Assembly (NCBI GenBank): GCA_021521415.1
Contig: JAIQDT010000666.1
Span: 496,001 to 560,000, forward strand
DNA length: 64,000 bases
Source: Bidens hawaiensis
Lineage: Eukaryota; Streptophyta; Magnoliopsida; Asterales; Asteraceae
Direction of reading: 5' to 3'
How positions within the stretch are numbered: the stretch's first letter is position 1; every line of letters starts with the position of its first letter. Shown here one piece after another: positions 11,210-21,899 of this stretch. A program made the translations under genes and the position numbers. The notes below the pieces were generated by a model, which was not told where the DNA came from, searched no databases, and saw only the letters and a program-made list of their open reading frames with translations.

Positions 11210-11395
11210 GACTACATACTGCGTAACAACGAGGCTTCGAACCAAGAACGCCCAGGAAAGTTGGCCCCGATCTGGGAAGGGCCATACGTTATCAAACAGG
11301 TTCTGGGAAAGGGCGCATACCGGCTCGAAAGGCTCGATGGCACTCCCATCCCAAGAACATGGAATGGAGCTCAATTACGCAAATGTTATATGTAG
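11210..11395 (+). pseudogene. Detached C-terminal end of pol
   Basis: The gag-pol frame continues after the TGA for 61 codons to TAG at 11393-11395. It carries the conserved GKLAPIWEGPYVI motif and the terminal WNGAQLRKCY typical of the integrase tail of Ty3/gypsy polyproteins. The codon at 11207 is most simply explained as GGA changed to TGA, since this family usually has Gly-Asp here. Confidence 0.8.
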
Positions 11396-12271
11396 ATCAA
11401 TTCCAAAATTTGTAAAGAAAAGGCCAAGAGCCACTTCTAATGGAAATGATTCTCCTTTCATAATGTGTTTACCTTTATCCTTATGAACTCTCCACTGGTG
11501 CCGGTATTTACCGCATAAATGAGGAGAAGTAAGTCGTTGCGTGTGGAAGGCGGCAAAACCCGCATAAACACAACGTTAAAAATAAGGGAAACCTACACGC
11601 AGGTATGATGTAAGTAAAGTTTAGCCATCTTTGTAAGTGCAAGTGACGGTCTTATCCGCACAATCACAAGTAAGGAAGCAAAACTTCAAACTATCATCTA
11701 CCACGTTCAAAGGTTATCCTAAAAAAAAAAAAAAAAAAAAAAAAAATACTTAGAAATAAGGATAAGGAAAACCTACACGCAGGTCAGGTATGGGTAAAGT
11801 TTAGCCATCCTACCAAGTGCAAGTGACGGTTCAACCCGCACAATCACGAAAGAGGAAGCAAAACTTTAACCCACTATCAACCACGTTCAAAGGTTAACTT
11901 ATCCTAAATACTTAGAAATTTCGAGGAAAAATGAGGAAAACCTACACGCAGGTCAGATGAAGGTTAAAGTTTAGCCATCCTACCAAGTGCAAGTGACGGT
12001 TCTACCCGCACAATCACGAAGGAGGAAGCGAAACTTTAACCCATCATCAACCACGTTCAACAGGTTAACTTATTCTAAAAAACTTGGAAAATTGCTAACT
12101 TAAACTAAGTCATGAGCTTATAAAGCAAGGAATCCAAAGAAGGAAATAACAATCTTATCCGCAAAAAGATTTATATTTCAATGATATATTACAAGAATGG
12201 CCGGGTTACTACCCGCCTGAAAGAGTAAATCTATACAAGTCTATCTTAGCAATGGAAAGGGATCTTCAGGG
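11396..12271 (+). repeat. ~175-bp tandem repeats between pol and the antisense gene
   Basis: Three copies of a ~175-bp unit lie at about 11588-11760, 11761-11935 and 11936-12094. Each contains ACCTACACGCAGGT, AAAGTTTAGCCATC, AAGTGCAAGTGACGGT, CCGCACAATCAC and CCACGTTCAA. The first carries a 27-bp poly(A) run near 11720. Such arrays after pol are usual in Tat elements. The rest of the interval is A+T-rich non-coding DNA. Confidence 0.8.
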
Positions 12272-15200
12272 TCAAGCTTCAGGGCCGCTTCCACTTGGAC
12301 CCGCTCCGTCAGAAGAACGGGGTGGTTCGAGGAAAGCTTTGAGGACAGCTAACCCATCATCAGCAACAGCTACTTCGTCCACCTTTTCCACCACTGGATG
12401 CGGGAAGGCGGCGTATTGGTTCAATGCTTGGTCGTAAATGGCTTCGGTATCCACATTGAACAAAGGGAAGTTGGAAGGCGGGACGCCTTTCTCAACAAAC
12501 CCTAGACCAAGCAAGAAGCCGGCCTTTTCCCCATCCTCATGAGAAGCGTTGAGGGCTGCGCTCATAGCATCATCGTAAGAGGTCTCTGAAAAGACCCGAC
12601 GCACAACCTACAAAGAAAAAATACAAAGTATTAGAACCTTTTCTCTTACAGAGAAAAGCGTGAGGACAAAGCTAAACATACCTGAGGCAACGCTTCTCGA
12701 AGAAGCCATTGGAGGGCAGCTTGAGCTTCGTTATGGGCGCGTTCGGCTTCGCTCTTGTTAAGGTTGGCAAGTAAAACTTCCTTTGCGGCAGCCTCTTCGA
12801 CGCCCTTAAGCTTCCGCTCGGTGTGGTCAAGGACCCCCCTCTGGTCCAGGATTTCCTGGAGTTTCTTGGCATCTTCCATTGCCAAGGCATCATGAGCGCG
12901 TTGGAGAGCCTCTAATTTGGCCTTGAGCTCCTCATTCTCCACACGCAAAGGCTCAGCAACGGCTTCAGCCTTGCCAGCCCTCTCGGTTGCGTTTCGCGCA
13001 GTCTCCCTGGCCAGCCGAAGCTGTTCATTCACAACTTGGGCAGCCTTGGAGCGGGCCTCGAGTCGCGCCTGAACTTCAACCTCGAGGGCCTTGAAGGCCT
13101 TCTCCTTGTCGGCGGCAGCTGCCGCCAGCTGTTGGTTCTCCTCCCGAAGAGCACGCGCCTCAGATACGTCCTTGGCGCGAGCTGCTTTCAACTTGTCGTT
13201 TTCACGACAAAGCAGCTCGACGCGCGGCTGCATCCGGGCCTGGAGAACCCGAAGCTCATTGGTTAGCCTACCCTCCTGGTAGCTAACCATGGCTTCCCCC
13301 AACGCACCCGGTGGAGCAGCGTGGCGAGCCCAGTCCACACACTCCACAGGTGTGCGAAGGGTTGTTCCTCGGCGGATGTTCCATCGTGGAACATACACTT
13401 CATTGGAATCCGACACTGCAAAAGAAACAAAAGCAGTAAGGAAAAGATGATAAAAAACATAAGGGAAAAAGAAAGGAACCCTACGCACCTGTAGGGTCAA
13501 TGACAGGCCGATAGCCGCCAAACCCATCACCTGAACCTAAAGGAAATCCATCCAACAGGTCAGGCAGACGGGAAGGTGGCAAAGATCGGCGGGAAGCCCT
13601 GCGCGTACCTGATGGTCCGGCCGTCGGTGCCGGTGGCGCGGGCATGGTGGCAGCCGCCGTGGTCGCCGTTGTGGTCGCCGCCGCGGTCGCCGCCTCATCA
13701 GCAGCAGTAACCGCCGGCTCCGTGAAGGATGCTGTAAAAATCGCACTCACGGCCGGCGGTGACGTCATCTCGGCCGGAACAGTTGGCTCAAAGGAATGAG
13801 CAACTGGACCAGCGGATGAAGGCGCAGGCGCCTGGGTCGATGCCTCAGGAAGGCTGACCGAGCCTACCGTCATTGGCGGGGAGGTACTCCCCTGCGTTTC
13901 ACCCCGGAGTGCGTCAACATCCACGCCTGCATAAAGAAGAAAGTGTTAGATAAATTTATGAAGTAATAAATCTACAAAGACAACTATGATTGTACTTACG
14001 GGTTTTCTTGACCCTGAACGTACGGACGGGCGGGGAGGAACCCGATGGAGCCGGCCTCTTGGTACCGGTCACCGTCGTCTTCGTCGGTTCTCCGGAGGTA
14101 ACGGTCGTAGTCTCCGGAGCAGTGGTCCTCTCACCACCGGGCTTCCCCGCCACCTCTTCACTATCTGACTCCGAGTCAGATAGAACCACCAGACCAGCCG
14201 TGGAGGCCTTCTCCTTTCCTTTCCCGCCGGCAGCAGCTTTCTTCTTCCGCACCAGTGGAGGAGCATCTGAAGATTCCTCAGAAGAAGACAGGTCAAGAAT
14301 TCCAACAGCGGGTACAGCATTGAGGGATTGAGGAAAGAATATCGCCTTACCTGGCCGCCGGTGGCTCAGGATCTCGTGGCCCAGCGGATAGACCTCCACA
14401 AAACGATCCGCCGTTTGCTCCAGGATGGGCAACTCGCCCTCGTCCAGAGCACGAGTACCCATCCGCGCGGGACCGTCGGTTTCCCGCGGGAACAGAAGCG
14501 ACTCCAAATTATTTCCCTCTGAAAGAAAAGAAACAGTTAGAAGACAAACTTGTATCAAAAAGAAAGACAAGACATACCATAGGGAATAGAGTTCAAACCG
14601 TATTCGAGAAGGATGGGAACCTGAGACGCATCTTTCCACACCCGGCTCATCCCTAACATAACCATCTCGGATTCCGCAAACCGGTAAACCGGAGATTGGA
14701 TCCGGGATATCTTCGAAAACCATTCCTCCTCCTGGTAGTTGGGGGCGTGAAGGCTCGGTATCGCTTGGCCATTTTTAAACTTCATGGCAAGGGGGATGGC
14801 GCGGGCAGAAATGTAGAATAATTCCTGCTTCCACGCGCGAAGACTGCGCTCGGTGTCGCAAATCTTCAGACCCTTAATGCGGGTCGTCAGGGTGTACCAC
14901 CCCTGGATGCACCTCCAGGTATAGAAGGTCATCAAGCGGTCCACATGGGGCTCGATGCCCAAAATCCGGCACACCCACTCAAAATGGCGAATCTTGGCGA
15001 TCGCCATGGGGTGCAGCTCGGTCAAATGAACACCGTGCCTCTCAAGGACACGGTAAACAAATTTTGTCAATGGGAATCTAAGATTCCCATAGACAAAAAA
15101 CGCAACATAAACCCCGATCTTGCCTCTGGGGGCATCGTACACGGTCTGGTGGGATTCAGGAAACTCAGGCTCGAGGGGATCGAGCATGAACTTCCTGACA

Positions 15201-15292
15201 ACATACCGGTACTGATCGCCGGGCAGAGCACACTGGCACTCGCCAGCAGTACTCCTGTCGTCGGCCACAGCTTCAGCATCACGTGAAGACAT
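12272..15292 (-). CDS. Antisense extra ORF of Tat element (gypsy-type transposon domain protein)
   Basis: This is a minus-strand five-exon gene inside the retrotransposon. Exons are 14578-15292, 14000-14518, 13489-13926, 12682-13415 and 12272-12607. Every junction is GT-AG in matching phase, giving 2,742 nt and 913 residues without a stop. Residues 1-240 hold a globular domain with LRFPLTKFVYRVLERHG and HLTELHPMAIAKIRHFEW, resembling the Pfam 'putative gypsy type transposon' family (PF04195). The middle is Ser/Pro/Thr/Ala-rich with basic patches (VRKKKAAAGGKGKEK, possible nuclear signal). Exon 4 encodes a long Glu/Lys/Ala/Leu coiled coil. The C-terminal exon is acidic. Antisense extra ORFs downstream of pol are known in Tat elements, but their role is unknown. 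A TATA box lies about 125 bp upstream of the ATG. Confidence 0.85.
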
Positions 15293-15417
15293 CTTGCAGA
15301 GGAAGAAGAAAACGATTTCGAGAGAATGCTCGATTAAATAAAGGAGTATTCGCCGGAAATCGCCTTAAAGATGAAGAGAAGAGTGGAAAGTGTGAATTGC
15401 AAATAACCCTCTCCCCC

Positions 15418-15425
15418 TTTATATA
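15418..15425 (-). promoter_or_regulatory. TATA box of the antisense gene
   Basis: On the minus strand TATATAAA is followed by GGGGGAGAGGG, about 125 bp upstream of the antisense ATG (15292). This spacing fits an independent promoter, so the extra ORF probably has its own transcript rather than relying on the LTR. Confidence 0.6.
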
Positions 15426-15782
15426 GTAATCGCAATTAATGCGGTGAATTTAATGCGGAGGAGAGAGAAATCGAAGGTGCAATGAAACTATGACACGTGG
15501 CAAAAAGCAAGCTGGCAACAGCTGTTGACAGGACGTGTGCTAGTAATTTCGCGGCCACGTGCCCGAAAAATCGTGCCCACGCGCCTGAAAAAGCGACTGG
15601 AATGACCATGTTCTGTCACGTCACCATAACTTCCTGCACGTCCTGACACAGTCAGAAGAAACCGTCGCACGACGTTTCAGATGTCTGGACTGTTCTTATC
15701 CTTACCAACCTTTCGAATTTCAAAATTCAAAATTCAAAAAGATTCAAAAGTAAGCGGGAAAATACCCCTTACCTTGGCAACC

Positions 15783-15960
15783 AAGTAACCATAAGACGGA
15801 TGCGGGTACAGTGTTAAGGCAAAACCCTTCACATACCTAGCACCCGCAGGGAATTGACGCCAGAGGTACCTTGAAAGTAAAGTAACTGTAAGACGAGCGC
15901 GGGTACAGTGTCAATGCAAAACCCTTCACATACCTAGCGCTCCGCAGGGAATTGAAACCA
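15783..15960 (+). repeat. 97-bp direct repeat upstream of the antisense gene
   Basis: Two copies begin AAGTAAC at 15783 and 15880 (period 97). They share CGGGTACAGTGT, GCAAAACCCTTCACATACC and CGCAGGGAATTGA. They lie between the antisense promoter and the polypurine tract. Confidence 0.8.
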
Positions 15961-16340
15961 AGAAGGATCTTTTGGGCAATGCTTGTGGAAACGGAAATAA
16001 CATCCCCGCATAGCGGGAACGTCGAGAAATACATTGTTTTGAGGCTCCATGATGGAATTGGTGGTTTAAACATAATTGATCACTATGTTCAAAACCACTA
16101 AAACCTCAAGGAGAATCCACACAAGTGAGACTCAACGCTCCTGACTTGCGAGAAGGTTACATACATACCCGCATCATACCCAAAGATCAAGCAAAAAATC
16201 GGGAATTTTTGCAAGTGACATTAGGAAATCCGCGGGAAGAATCCCCACGGAGAACCTTAAAACTAAAAACCTTTTCAAAACCCCTTGCTTAAAGTCCAAA
16301 AGTTCACCTCACTTTATTGAACATTCATGAGAAGAACATT

Positions 16341-16354
16341 GGACTGGGGGGACT
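16341..16354 (+). other. Polypurine tract
   Basis: GGACTGGGGGGACT directly precedes the 3' LTR. It is the purine-rich primer site expected for plus-strand DNA synthesis in an LTR retrotransposon. Confidence 0.75.
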
Positions 16355-17381
16355 TGAAGAGGTAGGTCCCAGCAGAACCCAGTTGGTCCCGCAAGACTCA
16401 CCTTAAACAGGGACGTCTGCGCAAAGACCATCTGCTCCCGCAGGACCCACCATGCTCATAGAACCTTACGCGCAGTACGCAAGCTGTACACGCAGGGAAA
16501 GCCTCCCAATGGTGAAGTACCCCGCCTGTTCCCGCAGTTGCGGATACAAGCCATCAGGGAAGGCTACCCGCGGACAGCAGGGCTACACGCACAAGACAAT
16601 AGATACTTCAGTAGTCACATGAAGGAATGAGCAAGGCGGGAACAATCCCGCCTAAATGAGCCAGTCTGTACGATTCTGAAAGATCTTCTGTACTATACCT
16701 ACCAAGGTATGGATAGGACAGACGATCTGACCAGAACAACCCATGAGCCAATCACAGGGTGACAGCTCACCGACAACAGTGCGAGGAGGAGCACCCTCTA
16801 GTACTATTTGTCACTATTAGCCGCTGCCTACTCACCAACCCTTACTGTAGGGCGTGCGCAGCCTACAGTTGGTGAAATAGTGTTACTGTTGGCCGTAACC
16901 TATTCACCAACCAGCATGGCCTGCGTATAATCCACAGTAGGTAGGACGTGCATAATCTACAGTTGGAGGAATAGTGCAGCCGACATAGTTACTGTTGGCC
17001 GTAATCTATCCACCAACCAGTATGGCCTGTGTATAGTCCACTGTTGGTAGAACATGAATACTATTCAGCCGGCTGTACCTTCTAGGAAACCTACCTTCGG
17101 CTATAAATACTCCAACATCTTAGAATGGTAAGATCATCTGCTATCCAGTTATCTAGCAATCTCTTAATATACACTTATATTCAGAGCAACCTAGTCTGAT
17201 TCTCACGCCGGAGGGTGGTCACAAGGAGAAACCCCCCCCCCCCTTCTCAGTGATGAGCTTACGGTGTTTGTTTTGCAGGTCTCCTGAAGAACAGCCTTCT
17301 CAGCTAGACCTCATCCGTGGGAAACATTACTTAACCCCCAAATTATCTATAATCTGTGCAGGGTCACCTAGTGTTTCTTCA
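16355..17381 (+). repeat. 3' LTR of the Tat element
   Basis: This 1,027-bp copy has the same TGAAGA/TCTTCA ends and TATA box (17102-17109) as the 5' LTR. Against the 5' LTR I count seven substitutions, spread over the whole length (for example TTAGGG/TCAGGG, ACAGGA/ACATGA, CTTGGA/CTTAGA), plus the C-tract length change. Confidence 0.95.
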
Positions 17382-17386
17382 GTGGC

Positions 17387-18880
17387 GGTTTATTGTTTTA
17401 GCACCGCCTCAAAGAAGCTGAACTAATATACCCATATATCGAGTTGCATGCTGACAATGTGGCAGTGGCATTATTAAAAACAAATATATATATTTTTTAT
17501 TGACTTGCATGCTGACAATTCAGACAATTACTCAATAGAAAAGCATGTCAAATACAAAACACTTTTTTAGTTTTATTTTAAGTATGTTTTCATTAGATAT
17601 GATAATTAGACAAAGTTATTTTTAGGTTTAGTACAATTACTAGATGTGCATAAATCGGGTATTTTCTAAATTTGAAACCAGGTAGGAACCGGTTCTGGGT
17701 ATAGCAACAAAAGTCAAACCGGGTCCGGGTATAGTCGAATATTTGACCGGTTCTCCGGGTTTTTTTCGGGTTTCGGGTAGGGTCGGGTCGGGTTTTGACC
17801 GGGTATTTTCGGTTCCGGTTCCGCCGGTTCCGTGTCGGTTCCGGTTCCGAGTGGCTTCGGGGAGAAATCCTATACTTGGTCCTACACGCAGGTCAGGTAC
17901 ACCGGGTCGGGTTCAGACCCGACCTTTTTGTGCACCTCTAACAGGTACCATATAATATAACCAATGAGCCTAGCCGATACTGATCGAATTCGCGTTTGCT
18001 CACCGTCGTAACGCTCATGTTTTACGGATCTAACAAACACCGTTTTACTAATTTATTGTATGGGTTTAGTGTTGAACCGAACAGAATTCGTGTCGTTTTT
18101 ATCATAAATTGTACGCGTAACGATATAGTTTTGGCTGTTAAAATATGAGTTTTGACAATTCAAAATATAAAAAATATATTGATTTGACAACTCTTTATTT
18201 GTGAAAGAGAATCCAAGGATGTAAAGGGAATGTAATGGACTGTCTTGCAGAGTTGCAGGTGCTGAATAAGTTGACAACATTAAACAGAATATAAAATTAA
18301 TAAAAAAAGAGATTTAATAAAAAAAGAACTTTAAACAGAAAAATATACTTTTTTAACTCTTTTAGGGGTTTACTAGAATGTTTAGGTTTTTTAACTCTTT
18401 TAGGGGTTTAATAGAATGTTTAGGTAGTGACGGACTCATGATTTCTTTTTACAGGGACATTAGGGTTTTTGCGTCTCTGTCTAAAGTTGTACATTTAGCC
18501 AATCTTTAGAAAACTATACTTGTAAAACGATAAATATGATATTTACAATAACATGATATTGTAAATATCATACACAAAAATCCCACCCGCCCACCCTCTT
18601 TTACGCCTTCTAAACCACATGTTCAACGTTTGTAAGACGAAATGGCTTAATCGACGACAACGTATGTTACTAGCACCCTTTCATAAATCACGTCAAAACA
18701 AAAACGTTAATGAATTTACCAGCTCGATTCGTTAACCAACCCAACCAACATTCAAAATGTACACGTTCTGATATTAACCAAGTCAAAAATCACCAACCAA
18801 TAATATCATATAGGACTATTAAGATAGTAAACTTTGTACATTGTCAAGACACTGCAAAAGGGACAATATTACCCCTCTAC
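17387..18880. other. Intergenic stretch with a GGGTCGGG-rich element
   Basis: No gene is seen. About 17640-17945 is a small element with reiterated CGGGT, CCGGTTC and GGGTCGGG words and inverted ends (ATGTGCATAAA left; complement of TTTTTGTGCACCT right). Its TSD is not clear. The rest is A+T-rich, with degenerate CGTAACG words near 18000-18130 resembling those at 230-310. Confidence 0.5.
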
Positions 18881-21549
18881 TTAACTCTCAAGTTCAAGCT
18901 TAGGCACAACCTTTTTCTTATTTGCCACTGAACCATTCTTCTTCCTTTTCTCCTGGATCTCGCGAACATACTCCGTCACAATCACATGAAACTTTGGACC
19001 CGAATTATTTGCAGACGTTATGTTTAGACCTGCCTTTCTCAGAGCCCGGACCACATGCTGTTGCGCTTTCATAAAGTGCATGCTGCAAAGTGAAGGTACG
19101 ATTGACCGAAGCACCGGCTTTCCACAGGGTATAAGTCCTGCGTGCGCACTAAAGATACAAAAAATAACATTAGAAACCATTTGTTAGAAACTTGGAATGA
19201 ATGAAGAATACAAAAAATAACTTGATCTATGTCATCAAACATCGTTTTACGTTTAAAATTCAAACCTCAGATACAATGTGCTTCATGCACTTACGGGTCT
19301 GAAAATGGTCAAACTTAAAGTCCAAAAGAGGCTGATATGTAAAAGGACGAAAAAGCCCAAGATTGCCTCGCGCTTTTTAAACGAAGGTTAACTAAAGATC
19401 TTTATTAAACAAGAAGACACCTAAAGTCTATATGCAAACAAAAACACTGACAAAAGCCAAACAAGCATAGATCTAAGCATCCATACAGAAATTAACTCAC
19501 CTTACATATAAAGAATATCAATAGCTCTGCACATATAATACAAACTATGGAATCTATTAATTGTCATATTTTCAGATAAAACTGCTGTCACTTTCATGCA
19601 AACTGAGAATTATTTAATGGTTCCCCTGTGTGATTTCTAGCATGTATGCAAGAATTAAGGATGTGCATGAAACCGAAAAAACCAAGCCAAAACATAAACA
19701 GACAATTAGGTTTTTGTAAAAGCCGAACTTGCGGTTTGGTTTTAGCTTTGAATGTAATGAAAACCGAAACAAATTTACAGATTTTAAAAATTTACAGATT
19801 TTAATTTTTTGTTTTCTATTTGAAGTAAATTGTACGAATTTAACAAATATATAACTCAAATATGTTAGTTATTGATGAACAAAATGATACAGACCAAAAC
19901 CTTTTGTTTTGAGCCGCTTTTCTTTTTCCGGCCCAAAGTTTTCAAGCTCAAGTGGCAAAACCAAAAAATACCCAAAATGAAAACCGAAACCGAACGGTTA
20001 ATCAAGGTTTTGGTCTTTGATACAGTTTTAGCCCAAAACCGAACCAATTCGAATTTATAGTTCATCATATCCATTAGTTGTTTCTAATCATTACCATTAT
20101 AAATCTATAATAAACCTTTTTAGCTGGATTATTTACCGATTTTTTACCTATTACCTACTAAACTCACCAATTAGCAAACAAAATTAATCAGTAACTCCCC
20201 GACTAGTGACTAGTCGCGATTTTTGAATCATAAATTAAAAAAGGTACAATTTAGCCGATTTTTGACTGACTACAACTAAAGTTTTAAAAAAATTACATAT
20301 AAATGTTCACATATATACTTCAAACATAATCAATTAAACGTAAACATAACAAATCAATGAGAAAACCAACCTTTCAAAAAAAGATTTTCTTTTAAAAAAT
20401 GTCCCATTTTTTACTATATTGGCTGATTTTTTACCAGGTTTGACCGACTACTGACAAATGTCACCGATTAGCAAAAAACGAATTATTAACTCACTGACTA
20501 ACAGGGGCGGACATGGATTATAAGGAGGGGGTAGCACCCGCTACCCTCAACTTTTCCGGCGAAGTGGAAATTTTTTTTATTTTATGTTTTATGTATCGCG
20601 TTACCCCTGAAATTGTATTACGCTACCTCTAAACAAATCTTAAAAGCCCAAAATTCACATTTCAAAGTTTTATTAAAGCCCAAGATGATTAAAACTTAAA
20701 AGTCAACATTTAATTAAACCTTAAAAAACCCAACTTAAATAACCGGTTGAACGTACGCATGAAACGCATAACCGGGCGCTTGTAGGCGCCAACATAGTCA
20801 CCATGCACCGGAACACGCCGAACGTATGCTCGAAACGTAAAACCAGGTCCGGGACGCACGAAACGCGTAACCGGGCTCCTGTATGAGCAAAACATGTTAC
20901 CCTGCGCCGGTTCCCTCGAAACGTGGTAACCAGGCATCGGTACAACGAAACATGTAACTCGCCACGAGTACAGGCGTAAAGCGAAATCCGGGCACCCGTA
21001 CTCGTGAAACTGGTAAAAAAAAGTTCTCTATATCCGGTTTAAAAAAAAGTGCCACCCCTGAAATTATGTTCTAGATCCGCCACTGCCGACTAAGAACGAT
21101 TTTTCAACAGTGCATACGAAAACTCACACATAACATGTATGCAAGAATCAATCAATCTCCATAATTAACAATCAAACAACCTAAACTTTAACCAGTTCCA
21201 AAATTCACAAACACAAACACACATAAATAGGCATGTAAACGAACCGAATGAATACGAACAATGATATTATGTTTACTATACGTTCATTTAACTTTAAACA
21301 TTAAACAAACACGTGCACTTAAAATCTAAACTAACAGTTCACAAACATAAACGAACATAATTTAAACAGCAAACCTGTTGAGCCGAAACTCGCAGGGCTT
21401 ATACAGCTGCTGCTTCGAATCCGCCAATATGTGCACATGGCAAAACCTCGTCAACGTCATCGCCTTCATCTTACACCCATTAAACACACAACAACACCCC
21501 TTGCTGACGTCACCTCCATCACCGATGACGTCATCATTATTATTCTCAA

Positions 21550-21618
<69 letters not shown>

Positions 21619-21847
21619 CTTCAATTGGACTGATACCGAACCTCCACACATACTCTCTATACCGAACCCTAACGTCCTCCATTAGCCCCCAGTAATGGTC
21701 TCTGTAGCACTTGGATAACTGGTGCATGTTGTGTGATCGCCGTTGGAGGATTTGTTGGCGAGAAAGGTGGGTGGAATTGGATAGGTATTGGTCTTCCGGT
21801 GACGGTTTGATTCCGGCCATGGCGGCGGCGTGGTGGTTGGTGGCCAT
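18881..21847 (-). CDS. KANL2/INO80D-like zf-C3Hc3H domain protein
   Basis: This is a two-exon minus-strand gene: exon 1 21375-21847, exon 2 18881-19148. The 2,226-bp intron has GT-AG ends and phase 2. The product is 246 residues. It has the potential DNA-binding zf-C3Hc3H domain: Cys cluster 118-120, Cys125, Cys136, His139, Cys152, then continuing across the splice with LIPCGKPVL and SLCSMHF. The C-terminal part includes QQHVVRALRKAGLNI and FHVIVTEYV, as in plant proteins annotated INO80 complex subunit D-like or KAT8 NSL complex subunit 2-like. These are nuclear chromatin-complex subunits, so a nuclear role is likely (family knowledge). Residues 78-99 are 22 consecutive Asn encoded by an AAT microsatellite, which may vary between alleles. 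The intron carries a hAT MITE and an AACCGAA-rich repeat. Confidence 0.85.
19655..20060. repeat. AACCGAA-motif element in KANL2-like intron
   Basis: The block begins GATGTGCATGAAACCGAA and ends CCGAACCAATTCG, with inverted CGGTTTT / AAAACCG words on both sides of an A+T-rich core. It belongs to the same class as blocks at 32450-32834 and 59318-60020. Confidence 0.5.
20502..21085. mobile_element. hAT-type non-autonomous element with 8-bp TSD
   Basis: The 584-bp element begins CAGGGGCGGA and ends TCCGCCACTG (complement CAGTGGCGGA; 9 of 10 match). It is flanked by CTGACTAA (20494-20501) and CCGACTAA (21086-21093), an 8-bp duplication with one mismatch as expected for hAT. The interior (20740-21000) reiterates GAAACG, GTAACC and GGGC words. 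There is no transposase. Confidence 0.8.
21551..21617. repeat. (ATT)n microsatellite encoding poly-Asn
   Basis: A pure ATT run of about 22 units lies inside exon 1 of the minus-strand KANL2-like gene, where it is read as AAT and gives the Asn tract. Confidence 0.9.
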
Positions 21848-21874
21848 TGGTGGTGGATTAGTGGTTGGCGGCGG

Positions 21875-21891
21875 GGTTAGGGTTAGGGTTT
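21875..21891 (-). promoter_or_regulatory. Telo-box cluster upstream of KANL2-like gene
   Basis: On the minus strand AAACCCTAACCCTAACC lies 28-44 bp upstream of the start codon. This is two and a half plant telomere-type repeats. Telo boxes (AAACCCTA) near the start sites of plant growth and translation genes are known regulatory motifs; function here is inferred. Confidence 0.6.
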
Positions 21892-21899
21892 GGAAGCCA

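Larger units (their letters stand above)
4959..17381 (+). mobile_element. Ty3/gypsy Tat-lineage LTR retrotransposon, near full length
   Basis: This 12,423-bp element is bounded by two LTRs and flanked by the perfect 5-bp target duplication GTGGC (4954-4958 and 17382-17386). In order it holds the 5' LTR, a tRNA primer site, a single-frame gag-pol, a tandem-repeat region, an antisense multi-exon gene, a polypurine tract and the 3' LTR. The domain order PR-RT-RH-aRH-INT defines Ty3/gypsy, and the second, archaeal-type RNase H is a hallmark of the Tat lineage. Seven substitutions over about 1,027 aligned LTR positions (0.7%) imply insertion roughly 0.25-0.7 million years ago at 1.3e-8 to 5e-9 substitutions per site per year. 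One premature TGA in pol makes this copy probably non-autonomous. Confidence 0.93.

Noticed and set aside
21378..21695. Plus-strand poly-Leu and poly-Ile ORFs
   Set aside because: They read the ATT microsatellite in the wrong frames; the minus strand carries the conserved zf-C3Hc3H protein.
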